DNA from: Mucilaginibacter psychrotolerans
GTDB taxonomy: Bacteria > Bacteroidota > Bacteroidia > Sphingobacteriales > Sphingobacteriaceae
Reading direction: 5' to 3'
Assembly (NCBI RefSeq): GCF_004519315.1
Contig: NZ_SOZE01000012.1
Span: 99,772 to 163,771 of the forward strand
Length of the DNA stretch: 64,000 nt
Position 1 is the first letter of the stretch, and each line of letters opens with the position of its first letter. Positions 9,378 to 18,906 of the stretch are shown piece by piece. Under the pieces are notes generated by a model, which was not told the DNA's origin, made no database searches, and was given only the letters and a program-made list of their open reading frames with translations. A program made the position numbers and the translations under genes.

Positions 9378-10079
9378 ATGAGCCAGTATCAACATATTAA
9401 ACAAAAGGCATACGAGGCCAACATGCAGCTGCCAAAACTTGGCCTGGTGCTGTTCACCTTTGGCAATGTAAGCGCTGCCGACCGCGAACTGGGTGTATTT
9501 GCTATAAAACCCAGCGGCGTGCCTTATGAAGAGCTTACGCCCGAGATGATGGTTATTGTAGATTTTGACGGCAAAACGGTTGAGGGCAGCAAACGCCCCT
9601 CGTCTGACACGCAAACGCATGCCGTCTTGTACAAAAAATGGCCTAAAATTGGCGGCATTGTACACACCCATTCTACATTTGGCACAGCCTGGGCACAATC
9701 GCAACGTGCTATACCCATCTTCGGTACCACCCATGCCGACCACCTCACCTGCGATATCCCCTGCGCCCCGCCAATGAGCGACGAAATGATACAGGGCAAT
9801 TACGAATATGAAACCGGCTTCCAAATCATCAATCATTTTGAAAGTCAGGATTTGGACTACGAAGAGGTAGAAATGGTACTGGTAGGCAACCACGCACCCT
9901 TTACCTGGGGTAAAACGGCCGATAAAGCTGTTTACAACAGCGCGGTTTTAGAAACCGTTGCCCACATGGCTTACCTTACCGAACAGATAAACCCTAACGC
10001 GCCGCGCCTGAAGGATGCCCTGGTAAAAAAGCATTATGAGCGCAAGCACGGGCCGGATTCTTATTACGGACAGAGTTAG
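9378..10079 (+). CDS. araD: L-ribulose-5-phosphate 4-epimerase
   Basis: The 233-residue class II aldolase-type enzyme converts L-ribulose 5-phosphate to D-xylulose 5-phosphate, the last step of the arabinose pathway. The zinc ligands are visible as H96 and H98 (VHTHS) and H172 (NHAPFTWGK), at the positions known for the E. coli enzyme. The substrate phosphate region GNVSAAD is at about residue 30. It has the usual length for the family. It sits between araB and a GH27 gene. Confidence 0.95.
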   Translation: MSQYQHIKQKAYEANMQLPKLGLVLFTFGNVSAADRELGVFAIKPSGVPYEELTPEMMVIVDFDGKTVEGSKRPSSDTQTHAVLYKKWPKIGGIVHTHSTFGTAWAQSQRAIPIFGTTHADHLTCDIPCAPPMSDEMIQGNYEYETGFQIINHFESQDLDYEEVEMVLVGNHAPFTWGKTADKAVYNSAVLETVAHMAYLTEQINPNAPRLKDALVKKHYERKHGPDSYYGQS

Positions 10080-10113
10080 ATTTGAGACGTGAGATATGAG
10101 ATTTGAGATCAAA
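10080..10113 (+). repeat. left arm of degenerate inverted repeats around the GH27 gene
   Basis: The stretch contains GAGATATGAGATTTGAGAT, built from short GAGAT-type units. Its reverse complement closely resembles the stretch after the GH27 gene at 11506-11547. Both lie in intergenic space. Confidence 0.55.
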
Positions 10114-10137
10114 AAAAATACGGGGTTATTAGATAGC

Positions 10138-11505
10138 ATGAAATTTCGCTCTATTGTTTTACTTATTGCTTGTATTACCTTTTGCTTTGGCGCATCGGCA
10201 CAAGTTAAAATAGCCGCCACGCCTCCTATGGGCTGGAACAGCTATAACTGCTTCGGCTCGGCTGTGCACGAGGATGAGGTAAAAGCCAATACCGATTACA
10301 TGGCCGATAAGCTGAAAGTCTTTGGCTGGGAGTACATTGTAGTAGATTTTCTTTGGAGCTACGACAACCCTCCCGGTAGCAACATAGGCAACCCCTTCCA
10401 AATGCGCCTTGGCGATGGCTCTTACGTGCCCTGGCTCACCATGGATAAATGGGGCCGCTTGTTGCCTCAACCTAATAAATTCCCTTCGGCGCTTGATGGT
10501 AAAGGCTTCAAATCATTATCAGATTATGTACACAGCAAGGGCCTCAAATTTGGCATACACGTTATGCGTGGCATTCCACGGCAGGCGGTGTGGAGCAAAA
10601 CGCCCGTAAAAGGCACCAATGGCATCACGGCAGATATGGTAGCCGATACCAACTCCAAATGCCCATGGATGAACCACATGTACGGGCTTGACATGAAGAA
10701 GCCCGGTGCACAGGAGTACCTCAACTCTATTTTAGAACTATACGCCGGTTGGGGTGTAGATTTTATAAAGGTGGATGACCTATCGCGCCCATACAGCAAT
10801 GCCGAGGTAGAAGGCTATAAAAAAGCCATCGATAATTGCGGCAGGCCCATGGTGTTGAGCCTTTCGCCGGGCGAAACGCCGGTTGCCCAAGCGGCCCATG
10901 CTACCCAGTACGCCAACATGTGGCGCATGGCCGACGATTTTTGGGATAACTGGAAAGAGATACTCCACATGTTTGATTACGCCAAAAGCTGGGAAGGCGT
11001 TGGCGGCCCCGGTCATTGGCCCGATGCCGACATGATACAGATAGGCAAACTATCTAAACGCGGCCCCGTTGGCAACGAGCGCTACAGCCGCTTTACCGAA
11101 GACGAGCAGTACACCCACATGACCTTCTGGAGCATTTACCGCTCGCCGTTGATGCTTGGCGGCAATATGCCCGAAAACCGCGATCTGGAACTGAAGCTAT
11201 TTACCAATGCCGAGGTATTGAGTGCTAACCAACAAGGCGAAAACCCTAAGCAGCTTTATAAAAAAGATGGTGCCATGGTTTGGTACTCGCACGTGCAGGG
11301 CAGTAAAGATTTGTATGTGGCACTGTTCAACATTAGCGATGCAAATAAAAGCGTAGCGGTAGATTTTGCCGCGCTGGGCCTCAAAGGCAAAGTGAAGGTG
11401 CGCGACCTGTGGAAGAAACAGGATTTGGGCCAGTTCAGGAAAACGTACCAGCAAGGCATAAACCTGCACGGCGCAGCCTTGCTAAGGTTATCATCAACAA
11501 ATTAA
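10138..11505 (+). CDS. secreted GH27 glycosidase, probable beta-L-arabinopyranosidase (alpha-galactosidase family)
   Basis: I start at the second Met (10138) because it gives a clean signal peptide, MKFRSIVLLIACITF...ASAQ. An upstream in-frame ATG at 10096 overlaps repeat DNA. The mature protein opens with PPMGWNSYNCFG, the hallmark of GH27. The predicted nucleophile is the first Asp of FIKVDDLS and the acid/base is in WRMADDFWD. In alpha-galactosidases the sugar is held by two adjacent Asp residues (DDxW); here the motif is VDFLW, with Phe at the second position. A hydrophobic residue there is known from GH27 beta-L-arabinopyranosidases, which lack a C6 hydroxyl to bind. Position inside the araB-araD-araA operon supports release of L-arabinopyranose. 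Substrate is inferred; GH27 membership is firm. Confidence 0.85.
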   Translation: MKFRSIVLLIACITFCFGASAQVKIAATPPMGWNSYNCFGSAVHEDEVKANTDYMADKLKVFGWEYIVVDFLWSYDNPPGSNIGNPFQMRLGDGSYVPWLTMDKWGRLLPQPNKFPSALDGKGFKSLSDYVHSKGLKFGIHVMRGIPRQAVWSKTPVKGTNGITADMVADTNSKCPWMNHMYGLDMKKPGAQEYLNSILELYAGWGVDFIKVDDLSRPYSNAEVEGYKKAIDNCGRPMVLSLSPGETPVAQAAHATQYANMWRMADDFWDNWKEILHMFDYAKSWEGVGGPGHWPDADMIQIGKLSKRGPVGNERYSRFTEDEQYTHMTFWSIYRSPLMLGGNMPENRDLELKLFTNAEVLSANQQGENPKQLYKKDGAMVWYSHVQGSKDLYVALFNISDANKSVAVDFAALGLKGKVKVRDLWKKQDLGQFRKTYQQGINLHGAALLRLSSTN

Positions 11506-11547
11506 GAAAATCTAATATCCCATATCTAAAATCTCATATCTAAATAA
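11506..11547 (-). repeat. right arm of degenerate inverted repeats around the GH27 gene
   Basis: The sequence contains CATATCTAAAATCTCATATC. It is the approximate reverse complement of the left arm at 10080-10113. It ends 2 bp before the araA start codon. Confidence 0.55.
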
Positions 11548-11549
11548 CA

Positions 11550-13040
11550 ATGATCGATCTAAAAACATTTGAAGTTTGGTTTATTACCGGCAGCCAAAAC
11601 TTATACGGAGAGGAAACCTTAAGGCAGGTTGCAGAGCATTCTAAACATATAGCCGCAGGACTTGACAGGGCAGGGCAGATACCAGTACGCGTAGTGTATA
11701 AACCTGTGGTAAAAAGCACCGAGGAGATATACCAAACCCTACAGGAAGCCAACGTTGCGCCAAACTGTATCGGTATCATTACCTGGATGCACACCTTCTC
11801 GCCTGCCAAGATGTGGATACGTGGCTTAAACATATTGCAGAAACCTATGCTGCACCTGCACACGCAATACAACCGCGATATCCCATGGAGCAGCATCGAT
11901 ATGGATTTCATGAACCTGAACCAAAGCGCCCACGGCGACCGCGAGTTCGGCTTTATGGTATCGCGCCTGCGCAAAAACCGCAAGGTGGTAGTTGGCCACT
12001 GGCAAGATAACGGTGTATTAGACGAGATAAACAGCTGGGCACGCGCTGCGGCAGGCTGGCACGATTGGCAGGGCGCAAAATTTGCCCGCTTTGGCGATAA
12101 CATGCGCTTTGTGGCCGTTACTGATGGCGACAAGGTAGAAGCCGAAACCAAATTCGGCTTCTCGGTAAATACTTACGGTATCGGCGACCTGGTGGCTGTA
12201 ATTGATAGCATCAGCGAAGCAGAAGTAACTGCCCTTACAGATGAATACGAAAGCTTGTACACCATGGATGCATCGCTGCTAAAAGGCGGCGCAGGCTACT
12301 CATCGGTTTACGAGGCGGCGAAAATAGAACTGGGATTAAAGAAATTCTTGCAGGATGGCGGCTTTAAGGGATTTAGCGATACCTTCGAAGATTTGCACGG
12401 CATGGTGCAGTTGCCGGGCATAGCGTCGCAGCGTTTGATGGAAGCAGGCTACGGCTTTGCCGGCGAAGGCGACTGGAAAACGGCCGCGTTAGTGCGTGCT
12501 TTTAAAGTAATGGGCAGCGGCCTTGCAGGTGGCAACGCCTTTATGGAAGATTACACCTACCACTTCGACCCAAGCAACGAACTCGTTTTAGGATCGCACA
12601 TGCTGGAGATAGATTCATCACTGGCCAGCGGCAAACCTGCACTGGAAGTACACCCGCTGGGCATAGGCGGCAAGGCCGACCCTGCGCGTTTGGTATTCAA
12701 CGTGGCCGGTGGCAATGCACTGAATGCATCGCTGATTGATATGGGCAACCGTTTCCGTTTGCTGGTGAACGAAGTAGTGGCTGTAGAGCCGGAGCACGAC
12801 CTGCCTAAACTACCCGTGGCCCGTGTGCTTTGGAAACCCCTCCCCGATATGAAAACCGGCTGTGCAGCCTGGATATACGGCGGTGGCGCGCACCATACCG
12901 CTTACAGCCAGAATTTAAGTGCCGAACTATTACAGGATTTTGCCGACATGGCGGGCATCGAGTTCCTGAGGATAGGTAAAGACACCACCATCGCCGGCTT
13001 CCGCAACGAACTGCGCTGGAACGAGGTAGCTTATAAATAA
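11550..13040 (+). CDS. araA: L-arabinose isomerase
   Basis: The 496-residue enzyme interconverts L-arabinose and L-ribulose. The Mn2+ ligands known from E. coli are all visible: Glu in [10 protein letters not shown], Glu in FMEDYTYHF, His in LGSHMLEI and His in GAHHTAYS. The N-terminus ([17 protein letters not shown]) matches the family. It is the fourth gene of the arabinose operon and is followed by a hairpin before the transporter. Confidence 0.96.
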   Translation: MIDLKTFEVWFITGSQNLYGEETLRQVAEHSKHIAAGLDRAGQIPVRVVYKPVVKSTEEIYQTLQEANVAPNCIGIITWMHTFSPAKMWIRGLNILQKPMLHLHTQYNRDIPWSSIDMDFMNLNQSAHGDREFGFMVSRLRKNRKVVVGHWQDNGVLDEINSWARAAAGWHDWQGAKFARFGDNMRFVAVTDGDKVEAETKFGFSVNTYGIGDLVAVIDSISEAEVTALTDEYESLYTMDASLLKGGAGYSSVYEAAKIELGLKKFLQDGGFKGFSDTFEDLHGMVQLPGIASQRLMEAGYGFAGEGDWKTAALVRAFKVMGSGLAGGNAFMEDYTYHFDPSNELVLGSHMLEIDSSLASGKPALEVHPLGIGGKADPARLVFNVAGGNALNASLIDMGNRFRLLVNEVVAVEPEHDLPKLPVARVLWKPLPDMKTGCAAWIYGGGAHHTAYSQNLSAELLQDFADMAGIEFLRIGKDTTIAGFRNELRWNEVAYK

Positions 13041-13052
13041 CAACTATTTAAT

Positions 13053-13084
13053 GCAGGCAGTCCGGATGGGAACAGGCTGCCTGC
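13053..13084 (+). terminator. hairpin after araA
   Basis: GCAGGCAG and CTGCCTGC form an 8-bp stem with a loop of about 16 bases. The following T run is short (TTTATC). It may weaken read-through into the symporter gene but is unlikely to stop it fully. Confidence 0.5.
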
Positions 13085-13117
13085 TTTATCACAAACAATC
13101 AATATAAAACCCTAATT

Positions 13118-14824
13118 ATGAATAAATTCACAACAATAGATTACGTTATCTTCGTTATCTATTTTATCGTAGTATCCGGCTACGGTTACTGGGTGTACAG
13201 CCGCAAAAAAGTAAAAGGCGTATCAGACAGTAAAGACTTTTTCCTGGCCGAAGGTTCGCTTACCTGGTGGGCTATCGGTGCATCGCTCATTGCATCAAAC
13301 ATTTCTGCCGAGCAATTTATCGGTACCAGCGGGCAGGGTTTTGCCGTAGGTTTGGCCGTTGCCGCATACGAATGGGTAGCTGCTATTGCGCTTATCATCG
13401 TAGCGGTATGGTTTATCCCCATATTCCTCAAGAACAAGATATTCACCATGCCGCAGTTTTTGCATGCCCGTTATAACGAAACGGTGAGCTTTATCATGGC
13501 CATTTTCTGGCTGCTGCTATACGTACTGGTGAATTTAACCTCTATTTTATACCTGGGTGCCCTGGCTATTAACAGCCTTGCCGGTGGCGGGTACTTGCAT
13601 GAGATCATTATAGCCCTGGCCATTTTTGCCTTGTTCATTACGTTGGGCGGCATGAAGGTTATCGGCTTTACCGATGTAATTCAGGTATTGGTATTGGTTA
13701 TAGGCGGGTTGGCTACAACCTATATAGCACTTACTTTGGTGAGCCAGAAATTTGGCTTTGGCGAGGATGCTATTGCCGGTTTAAAGGCCATGTTTAAAGA
13801 TGCCCCCGAGCATTTTAAAATGATAATGGCTAAACCTAAAGTGGATGCACCACAAGCCGAGATTACCAAGTATCTGGCCCTGCCTGGTATTGCCATGTAT
13901 TTTGCCGGCCAGTGGATAGTAAACCTTAACTACTGGGGCTGTAACCAATACATTACCCAACGCGCCCTGGGTGCCGATCTGAAAACTGCGCGTACCGGCA
14001 TTCTGTTTGCAGGTTTAATGAAACTGGCCATGCCTATCATCGTAGTATTACCGGGTATTGCTGCTTACGTATTATACAAAAATGGCGGGCTGCAACAGGA
14101 AATGAACTCCGGTGGTCATTTCAATTCAGATAACGCCTATTCGGCCATCCTTGGCTTTTTACCTACGGGCTTAAAAGGGCTTTCTGTTGCTGCGCTTACA
14201 GCGGCAATTGTAGCTTCATTGGCGGGTAAAGCCAACAGTATCAGCACCATTTTCACGCTGGATATCTACAAAAAACACATCGACAAAGAGGCCAGCGAAA
14301 AGAAAATGGTTGTCACCGGCAAGATCGTTATTATTGCGGCATTGGTGTTCTCTATCCTCCTCACCTGGAAAGACCTTTTAGGCATCAGTGGCGAGGGAGG
14401 TTTCACCTATATCCAAAAATATACAGGCTACATCAGCCCGGGTATATTTGCCATATTCATCTTAGGTTTCTTTTGGAAACGCACTACCGGTGCAGCTGCC
14501 ATAGCGGGTATCTTAACCAGTTTCGCCATGTCGGTTTTGTTCAACAACTTCGCTCCTGCTTTATTCGGGCACGAAACCCTGTTGTACACTGCTTACCCTA
14601 CCGGCGATGCAAAAGGCACCTGGCAAATTCCGTTCCTTATTTGTATGGGATGGTCGTTCTTCTTCACGGTTGTGGTGATGGCGGTTATCAGCCTTGCCGG
14701 GCCTAAAATAAACCCTAAAGCTTTAGATATCCCTAGAAATATGTTTAAAGTTGATAAGGGCACACTTGCACTCATCATTGTAACACTCATGCTGCTTACC
14801 ATGCTCTACGTTAAGTTCTGGTAA
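13118..14824 (+). CDS. sodium:solute symporter (SSS/SLC5 family), probable arabinose or galactose transporter
   Basis: The 568-residue integral membrane protein has about 14 hydrophobic segments. It opens with IDYVIFVIYFIVVSGYGYW and contains LTWWAIGASLIASNISAEQFIGTSG-type residues typical of vSGLT-like sugar/Na+ symporters (SNISAEQFIG at about residue 62). It sits in the inner membrane. Its place 78 bp after araA predicts import of L-arabinose or the products of the GH27 enzyme. The exact sugar cannot be read from sequence. Confidence 0.9.
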   Translation: MNKFTTIDYVIFVIYFIVVSGYGYWVYSRKKVKGVSDSKDFFLAEGSLTWWAIGASLIASNISAEQFIGTSGQGFAVGLAVAAYEWVAAIALIIVAVWFIPIFLKNKIFTMPQFLHARYNETVSFIMAIFWLLLYVLVNLTSILYLGALAINSLAGGGYLHEIIIALAIFALFITLGGMKVIGFTDVIQVLVLVIGGLATTYIALTLVSQKFGFGEDAIAGLKAMFKDAPEHFKMIMAKPKVDAPQAEITKYLALPGIAMYFAGQWIVNLNYWGCNQYITQRALGADLKTARTGILFAGLMKLAMPIIVVLPGIAAYVLYKNGGLQQEMNSGGHFNSDNAYSAILGFLPTGLKGLSVAALTAAIVASLAGKANSISTIFTLDIYKKHIDKEASEKKMVVTGKIVIIAALVFSILLTWKDLLGISGEGGFTYIQKYTGYISPGIFAIFILGFFWKRTTGAAAIAGILTSFAMSVLFNNFAPALFGHETLLYTAYPTGDAKGTWQIPFLICMGWSFFFTVVVMAVISLAGPKINPKALDIPRNMFKVDKGTLALIIVTLMLLTMLYVKFW

Positions 14825-14865
14825 GACTTAAAAATGTCTCTCCTCAGTAATAAATGGTAATATAT

Positions 14866-14909
14866 CGAAAGGCTGATTCGGGCGCCCGCCCGACAGCCTT
14901 TCACTTTTT
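14866..14909 (+). terminator. rho-independent terminator after the symporter
   Basis: GAAAGGCTG pairs with CAGCCTTTC, with an inner CGGGCG/CGCCCG stem, followed by ACTTTTTT. This is the strongest terminator in the region and closes the arabinose transcription unit. Confidence 0.85.
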
Positions 14910-14963
14910 TACGGCAATTTTGAGCAGCGATGATTTAATACAAGTTAACAAACCCGGCATACT

Positions 14964-17840
14964 ATGAGAACAAAAACGGCTTTTAAATTTATACTTTTTG
15001 TGTGTATGGCTGCTTTAGCGCACACGGCTACGGCACAACAAAAAAGGTATATACCCGATGCGTTAACCTGCGAGCACTATGCGAATCCCTTAGGTGTAGA
15101 TATACAAACTCCTGCTTTAAGCTGGATAATTAAATCCTTATCGCCTGCTGCAAGGGGCATGCACCAAACAGCTTACCAGCTGCTGGTCACAGCATCCGAA
15201 AAAAACCTTAAAGCAGATAAAGGCGACGTTTGGAACTCGGGCAAAATCGCGTCCGACCAAATGAACCAAGTAACTTATTCGGGTAAGCAGCTGCTATCGG
15301 GACGAAAGTACTGGTGGAAAGTACGTATCTGGGACGAAAAAGGCCAGGCATCTGACTGGAGCGCAGCCGCATTTTGGGTAATGGGCATTTTGACTGATAA
15401 AGAATGGCGTGCCGACTGGATATCTGCCACAGGTGCAGAAAAGTATGCCCATGAGTATAAATCAGCAAAAACTGATTTTAACTTAAAACGCGACCTGCCG
15501 GAATTTCGGGCCAATAAACCGTCCCCTACGGATCTCAATTTTTCGTCGATGTTGGTGCGTAAGGCATTCCGGGTAAAGCCGGCCCTCACCCGCGCGGTTA
15601 TTAACATCAGCGGACTTGGCCAGTACGAACTAAGTGTTAACGGCAAAAAGGTGGGCGATCAGGTACTTTCGCCGGGATGGTCTGATTATCGTAAAACGGT
15701 ACTTTATGATACTTACGATATCACCGGCCAGCTAAAAAGTGGCGCAAACGCAATAGGTATTATGCTGAGCAACGGCATGTATAACATCACGCCCGATTCT
15801 GTGCGGTATGTGAAATTCCTGACCTCCTACGGGCCGCTGAAAGTAATAGCCTCCCTAAAATTGGACTATGCCGACGGATCGGTACAGGTTATCGGAACAG
15901 ATAAGTCCTGGAAGGTATCGCCGGGGCCTGTAACCTATTCAAACCTTTTTGGTGGCGAGGATTACGATGCCCGTTTAGAACCCGCCGGATGGAACACCGC
16001 CTGGTTTAAAAAAGCCAATAGCTGGGCTAATGCTATCATTTGCCCCGCGCCGGGTGGAGCGTTAAAAGGCTTATCCTGTGCTGCCCCGCCTATAAAAGTG
16101 ATAGAAAGCCTTAACCCCGTAAAAGTAACAAAGCTAAGGCCCAACCTTTGGGTGTACGACCTGGGGCAGAATGCGTCTGTGATGCCTAAAATTACAGTAA
16201 AAGGTGCTAAAGGCGCGTTCGTGCGTATTATCCCATCAGAACTGTTGGCGGCTGATGGAACCGTTGACCGCAGCTCGGCTACGCAAGACGGTGTTCGCCC
16301 GGCCTGGTGGCAATACACTTTGGCATCAGATCGGCCTGAAAAATGGTTCCCCAAGTTTTTTTACCAGGGAGGCCGTTATTTACAAGTAGAATTGCATCCC
16401 GCTCCCGGCGATAATGCACTACCTGTAATCGAGACACTACAAGGCGAGGTGGTACATTCCTCCGCAACACCTATCGGTAGTTTCTCCTGCTCCAATGAGT
16501 TGTTCAACCGCATATATGCACTGGTAAGGTGGGCGCAGCGGAGCAATATGATGAGCATTATGACCGATTGCCCGCACCGCGAAAAACAAGGATGGCTGGA
16601 AGAGTGCCACCTGAACGGACCTGCCCTGCGTTACAATTTTGATATGGCGCCACTGTTTCGTAAAGTGATGAACGATATGAACGACAGCCAGTTGAGCAGC
16701 GGCCTTGTACCCAATATTGCACCGGAATTTTTCCACGCCAGTGCCGATCCAAACAACGCCTTCAGAAACTCTCCCGAATGGGGAAGTTCGTTCATCATCG
16801 TCCCCTGGCAACAGTATCTCTTTTCGGGCGATATCTCGTTAATGCGCACTTATTTTCCAAACATGAAACGCTACGTGGCTTTCCTGGAGTCGACCACAAA
16901 AGACCATATTTTGCAAACAGGCCTTGGCGATTGGTACGATATTGGGCCTAAGCCCGCATGGGGCTCTCAGCTAACGCCCGAGAGTTTTACGGCAACCGCC
17001 ATCTATTTTTATGACAATCAGATCATGGCAAAAATGGCTGCCCTTTTAGGCATGCAGGCGGATGCAGAAACTTACGCCCGAAAGGCAGAGACCATCAGGC
17101 TGGCTTTTAATAAAGCCTATTTTAAGGCAGAAACCAATAGCTATGCAACAGGGTCGAATACCACGTATGCCATGCCGCTATACCTTCATATTGCCGACCC
17201 TGAAAACAGAAACGCCCTAACTAAAAACCTGGTTGCCGATATCCGTAAACAGGGTAACTCATTTAATTCTGGCGAGGTTGGCTACCGGTATCTGTTAGGA
17301 GCACTGTCTGACGAAGGCAGCTCCGATGTACTTTATGATATGAACAACCAATCGGACAGGCCCGGTTATGGTTACCAGTTAAAAATGGGCGCAACGGCCC
17401 TAACCGAGAAATGGGATGCGGGCGTAGGGAGCTTTGGGTCGCAAAACCATTTTATGTCGGGCGAGATAAGCCAATGGTTTTTTGAAGGCCTTGCAGGGAT
17501 AGGCGCTGACGAAAGCGGTGCCGGTTTTAGAAAGATCATCATCAAACCTGCCGTTGTGGGCGACTTGAAGTGGGTTAAGGGAAGCTATCGAACCGTAAGC
17601 GGTATTATCTATACCAACTGGGAGCGCCAGGCCAACCAATTTTCGTTAAAAGTGACGATCCCTCCAAATACAGAAGCGACCATTTACTTACCGGCAGTAA
17701 GTACGCAAACGGTTAATGAAAGCGGCAAACCGGTTGGTGATGCGAAGGGCATCAAATTCATCAAATATGAAAACGGGCTGGCGGTTTATGAATTAGCATC
17801 CGGCAGCTATCATTTTCAATCGATACTTCAAAAGCTATAA
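14964..17840 (+). CDS. secreted alpha-L-rhamnosidase, GH78
   Basis: The 958-residue protein has a signal peptide ending near ATAQ (residue 25) and the multi-domain GH78 layout. A beta-sandwich N-terminal part includes a rhamnosidase N-domain at about 180-350 (ISGLGQYELSVNGKKVGD). The alpha/alpha barrel begins near 480 and carries the active-site motif DCPHREKQGWLEE at about 534-546, with acidic residues as catalytic candidates. The C-terminal beta domain has RTVSGIIYTNW. It removes terminal L-rhamnose from plant polysaccharides or glycosides. It follows a strong terminator, so it is its own unit, but it fits the same pectin/arabinogalactan diet as the ara genes. Confidence 0.93.
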   Translation: MRTKTAFKFILFVCMAALAHTATAQQKRYIPDALTCEHYANPLGVDIQTPALSWIIKSLSPAARGMHQTAYQLLVTASEKNLKADKGDVWNSGKIASDQMNQVTYSGKQLLSGRKYWWKVRIWDEKGQASDWSAAAFWVMGILTDKEWRADWISATGAEKYAHEYKSAKTDFNLKRDLPEFRANKPSPTDLNFSSMLVRKAFRVKPALTRAVINISGLGQYELSVNGKKVGDQVLSPGWSDYRKTVLYDTYDITGQLKSGANAIGIMLSNGMYNITPDSVRYVKFLTSYGPLKVIASLKLDYADGSVQVIGTDKSWKVSPGPVTYSNLFGGEDYDARLEPAGWNTAWFKKANSWANAIICPAPGGALKGLSCAAPPIKVIESLNPVKVTKLRPNLWVYDLGQNASVMPKITVKGAKGAFVRIIPSELLAADGTVDRSSATQDGVRPAWWQYTLASDRPEKWFPKFFYQGGRYLQVELHPAPGDNALPVIETLQGEVVHSSATPIGSFSCSNELFNRIYALVRWAQRSNMMSIMTDCPHREKQGWLEECHLNGPALRYNFDMAPLFRKVMNDMNDSQLSSGLVPNIAPEFFHASADPNNAFRNSPEWGSSFIIVPWQQYLFSGDISLMRTYFPNMKRYVAFLESTTKDHILQTGLGDWYDIGPKPAWGSQLTPESFTATAIYFYDNQIMAKMAALLGMQADAETYARKAETIRLAFNKAYFKAETNSYATGSNTTYAMPLYLHIADPENRNALTKNLVADIRKQGNSFNSGEVGYRYLLGALSDEGSSDVLYDMNNQSDRPGYGYQLKMGATALTEKWDAGVGSFGSQNHFMSGEISQWFFEGLAGIGADESGAGFRKIIIKPAVVGDLKWVKGSYRTVSGIIYTNWERQANQFSLKVTIPPNTEATIYLPAVSTQTVNESGKPVGDAKGIKFIKYENGLAVYELASGSYHFQSILQKL

Positions 17841-17922
17841 CAGCAAAAAAGAATGATTGGACCCGTTTTGGTAGGGTATTTAAATGCCTCACCTGAGTAG
17901 CCCCCTTCCTGGTTAAGCCATG

Positions 17923-18771
17923 CTACAGTTTATTACTGTTTAAAACCGGGTTTTGGCTGGCGTTTACCTGGTAGGTAAAAATTTGGTAGTTGTCGTCAAT
18001 TTCTACTATGCGGTAACCCTTATAATCGGTACCCCAGTCGCCGCCGATATGCGAATCGAAAAAATGCGGGAACTTGTTACCCGTGTACCTAACGCCATCC
18101 AGCAAGTGGTCGTGCCCGTGGAATGCAGCCTTTACATTTGGGTAGCTGTGCAGCAGCTCAACGGTATCCGGGCAATCCAGGAAGCCCTCGCCTTTAAGCC
18201 ATTTTACCGGCGGGATGTGCAGCACCACAAAAACGATTTTCCTGGTTGCAAACTTATCTAGTGAGGCTTCGATGAAGGCATTGTCGGGACAAACGTATGT
18301 GCCTTTGTTATCGGCCGTATTAGCGAGGATGAAGGCTATGTCGCCATGCTCAACGGTGTATTTATCTTCGTAGCTAAAGGTATTTTTCCAGATAGCGGTA
18401 TCCGCAAAATCGTGGTTGCCGGGAATGGTGTGGTAAGGCACATCCAGCTTATCCAGGTATTTGGCCTTGATTTCGGGGAGCAGATCAGGTCGGTTATGTA
18501 CCAGATCGCCATTCACAATAACCATATCCAGGTGGTTTTTGGCATGGTCGGCATTGAGCCACCTGATCATGTTGGCAGTATTTTCGGGGTAAGGGGTACC
18601 CTGCTGGCCGTAATGGATGTCAGATGCCAGTGCAAAGCGCAACCTCGGCTTTGCCTTTGCAAAGCTTTTGTACGCATTGCCAGGGTTAGCAAAACTATTT
18701 ACGGCGGGTAACAAGGTAAGGCCTGCCAAAGCGGTTAATCCTGTGCCGATAAATTCTCTGCGGTTGCTCAT
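17923..18771 (-). CDS. exported metallophosphoesterase (calcineurin-like)
   Basis: The 282-residue protein begins MSNRREFIGTGLTALAG, a Tat-like leader. The metallophosphoesterase motifs appear in order: ASDIHYG (about 48), NGDLVHNR (about 84), PGNHDF (about 117), VLHIPP and FHGHDHL (about 218). These supply the two-metal site. The substrate is unknown; such proteins include phosphodiesterases and acid phosphatases. It is convergent with the rhamnosidase gene and lies just after the giant gene's terminator, so it is probably expressed alone. Confidence 0.9.
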   Translation of the reverse strand: MSNRREFIGTGLTALAGLTLLPAVNSFANPGNAYKSFAKAKPRLRFALASDIHYGQQGTPYPENTANMIRWLNADHAKNHLDMVIVNGDLVHNRPDLLPEIKAKYLDKLDVPYHTIPGNHDFADTAIWKNTFSYEDKYTVEHGDIAFILANTADNKGTYVCPDNAFIEASLDKFATRKIVFVVLHIPPVKWLKGEGFLDCPDTVELLHSYPNVKAAFHGHDHLLDGVRYTGNKFPHFFDSHIGGDWGTDYKGYRIVEIDDNYQIFTYQVNASQNPVLNSNKL

Positions 18772-18844
18772 TGTTTTTGCGGTAAAAATAGGATGCCTGT
18801 ATTAAATCAGCATTAAATAACGGCTTTATTTTAACAGCTTAACC

Positions 18845-18885
18845 CAAAAAAACAAAGCCCTCAGAAATTAAATCTGAAGGCTTTG
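18845..18885 (-). terminator. rho-independent terminator of the giant surface-protein gene
   Basis: On the minus strand CAAAGCCTTCAGA and TCTGAGGGCTTTG form a long stem with one mismatch and a 7-base loop, followed by seven T residues. It begins 22 bp after the stop codon at 18907. Confidence 0.9.
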
Positions 18886-18906
18886 CGTCTGGCTGGTAAT
18901 TGTGAT

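Noticed and set aside
8796..9893. Long antisense frame (365 residues) opposite araB and araD
   Set aside because: It lies entirely opposite two well-supported genes and matches no family I recognise; codon bias of the sense genes explains it.
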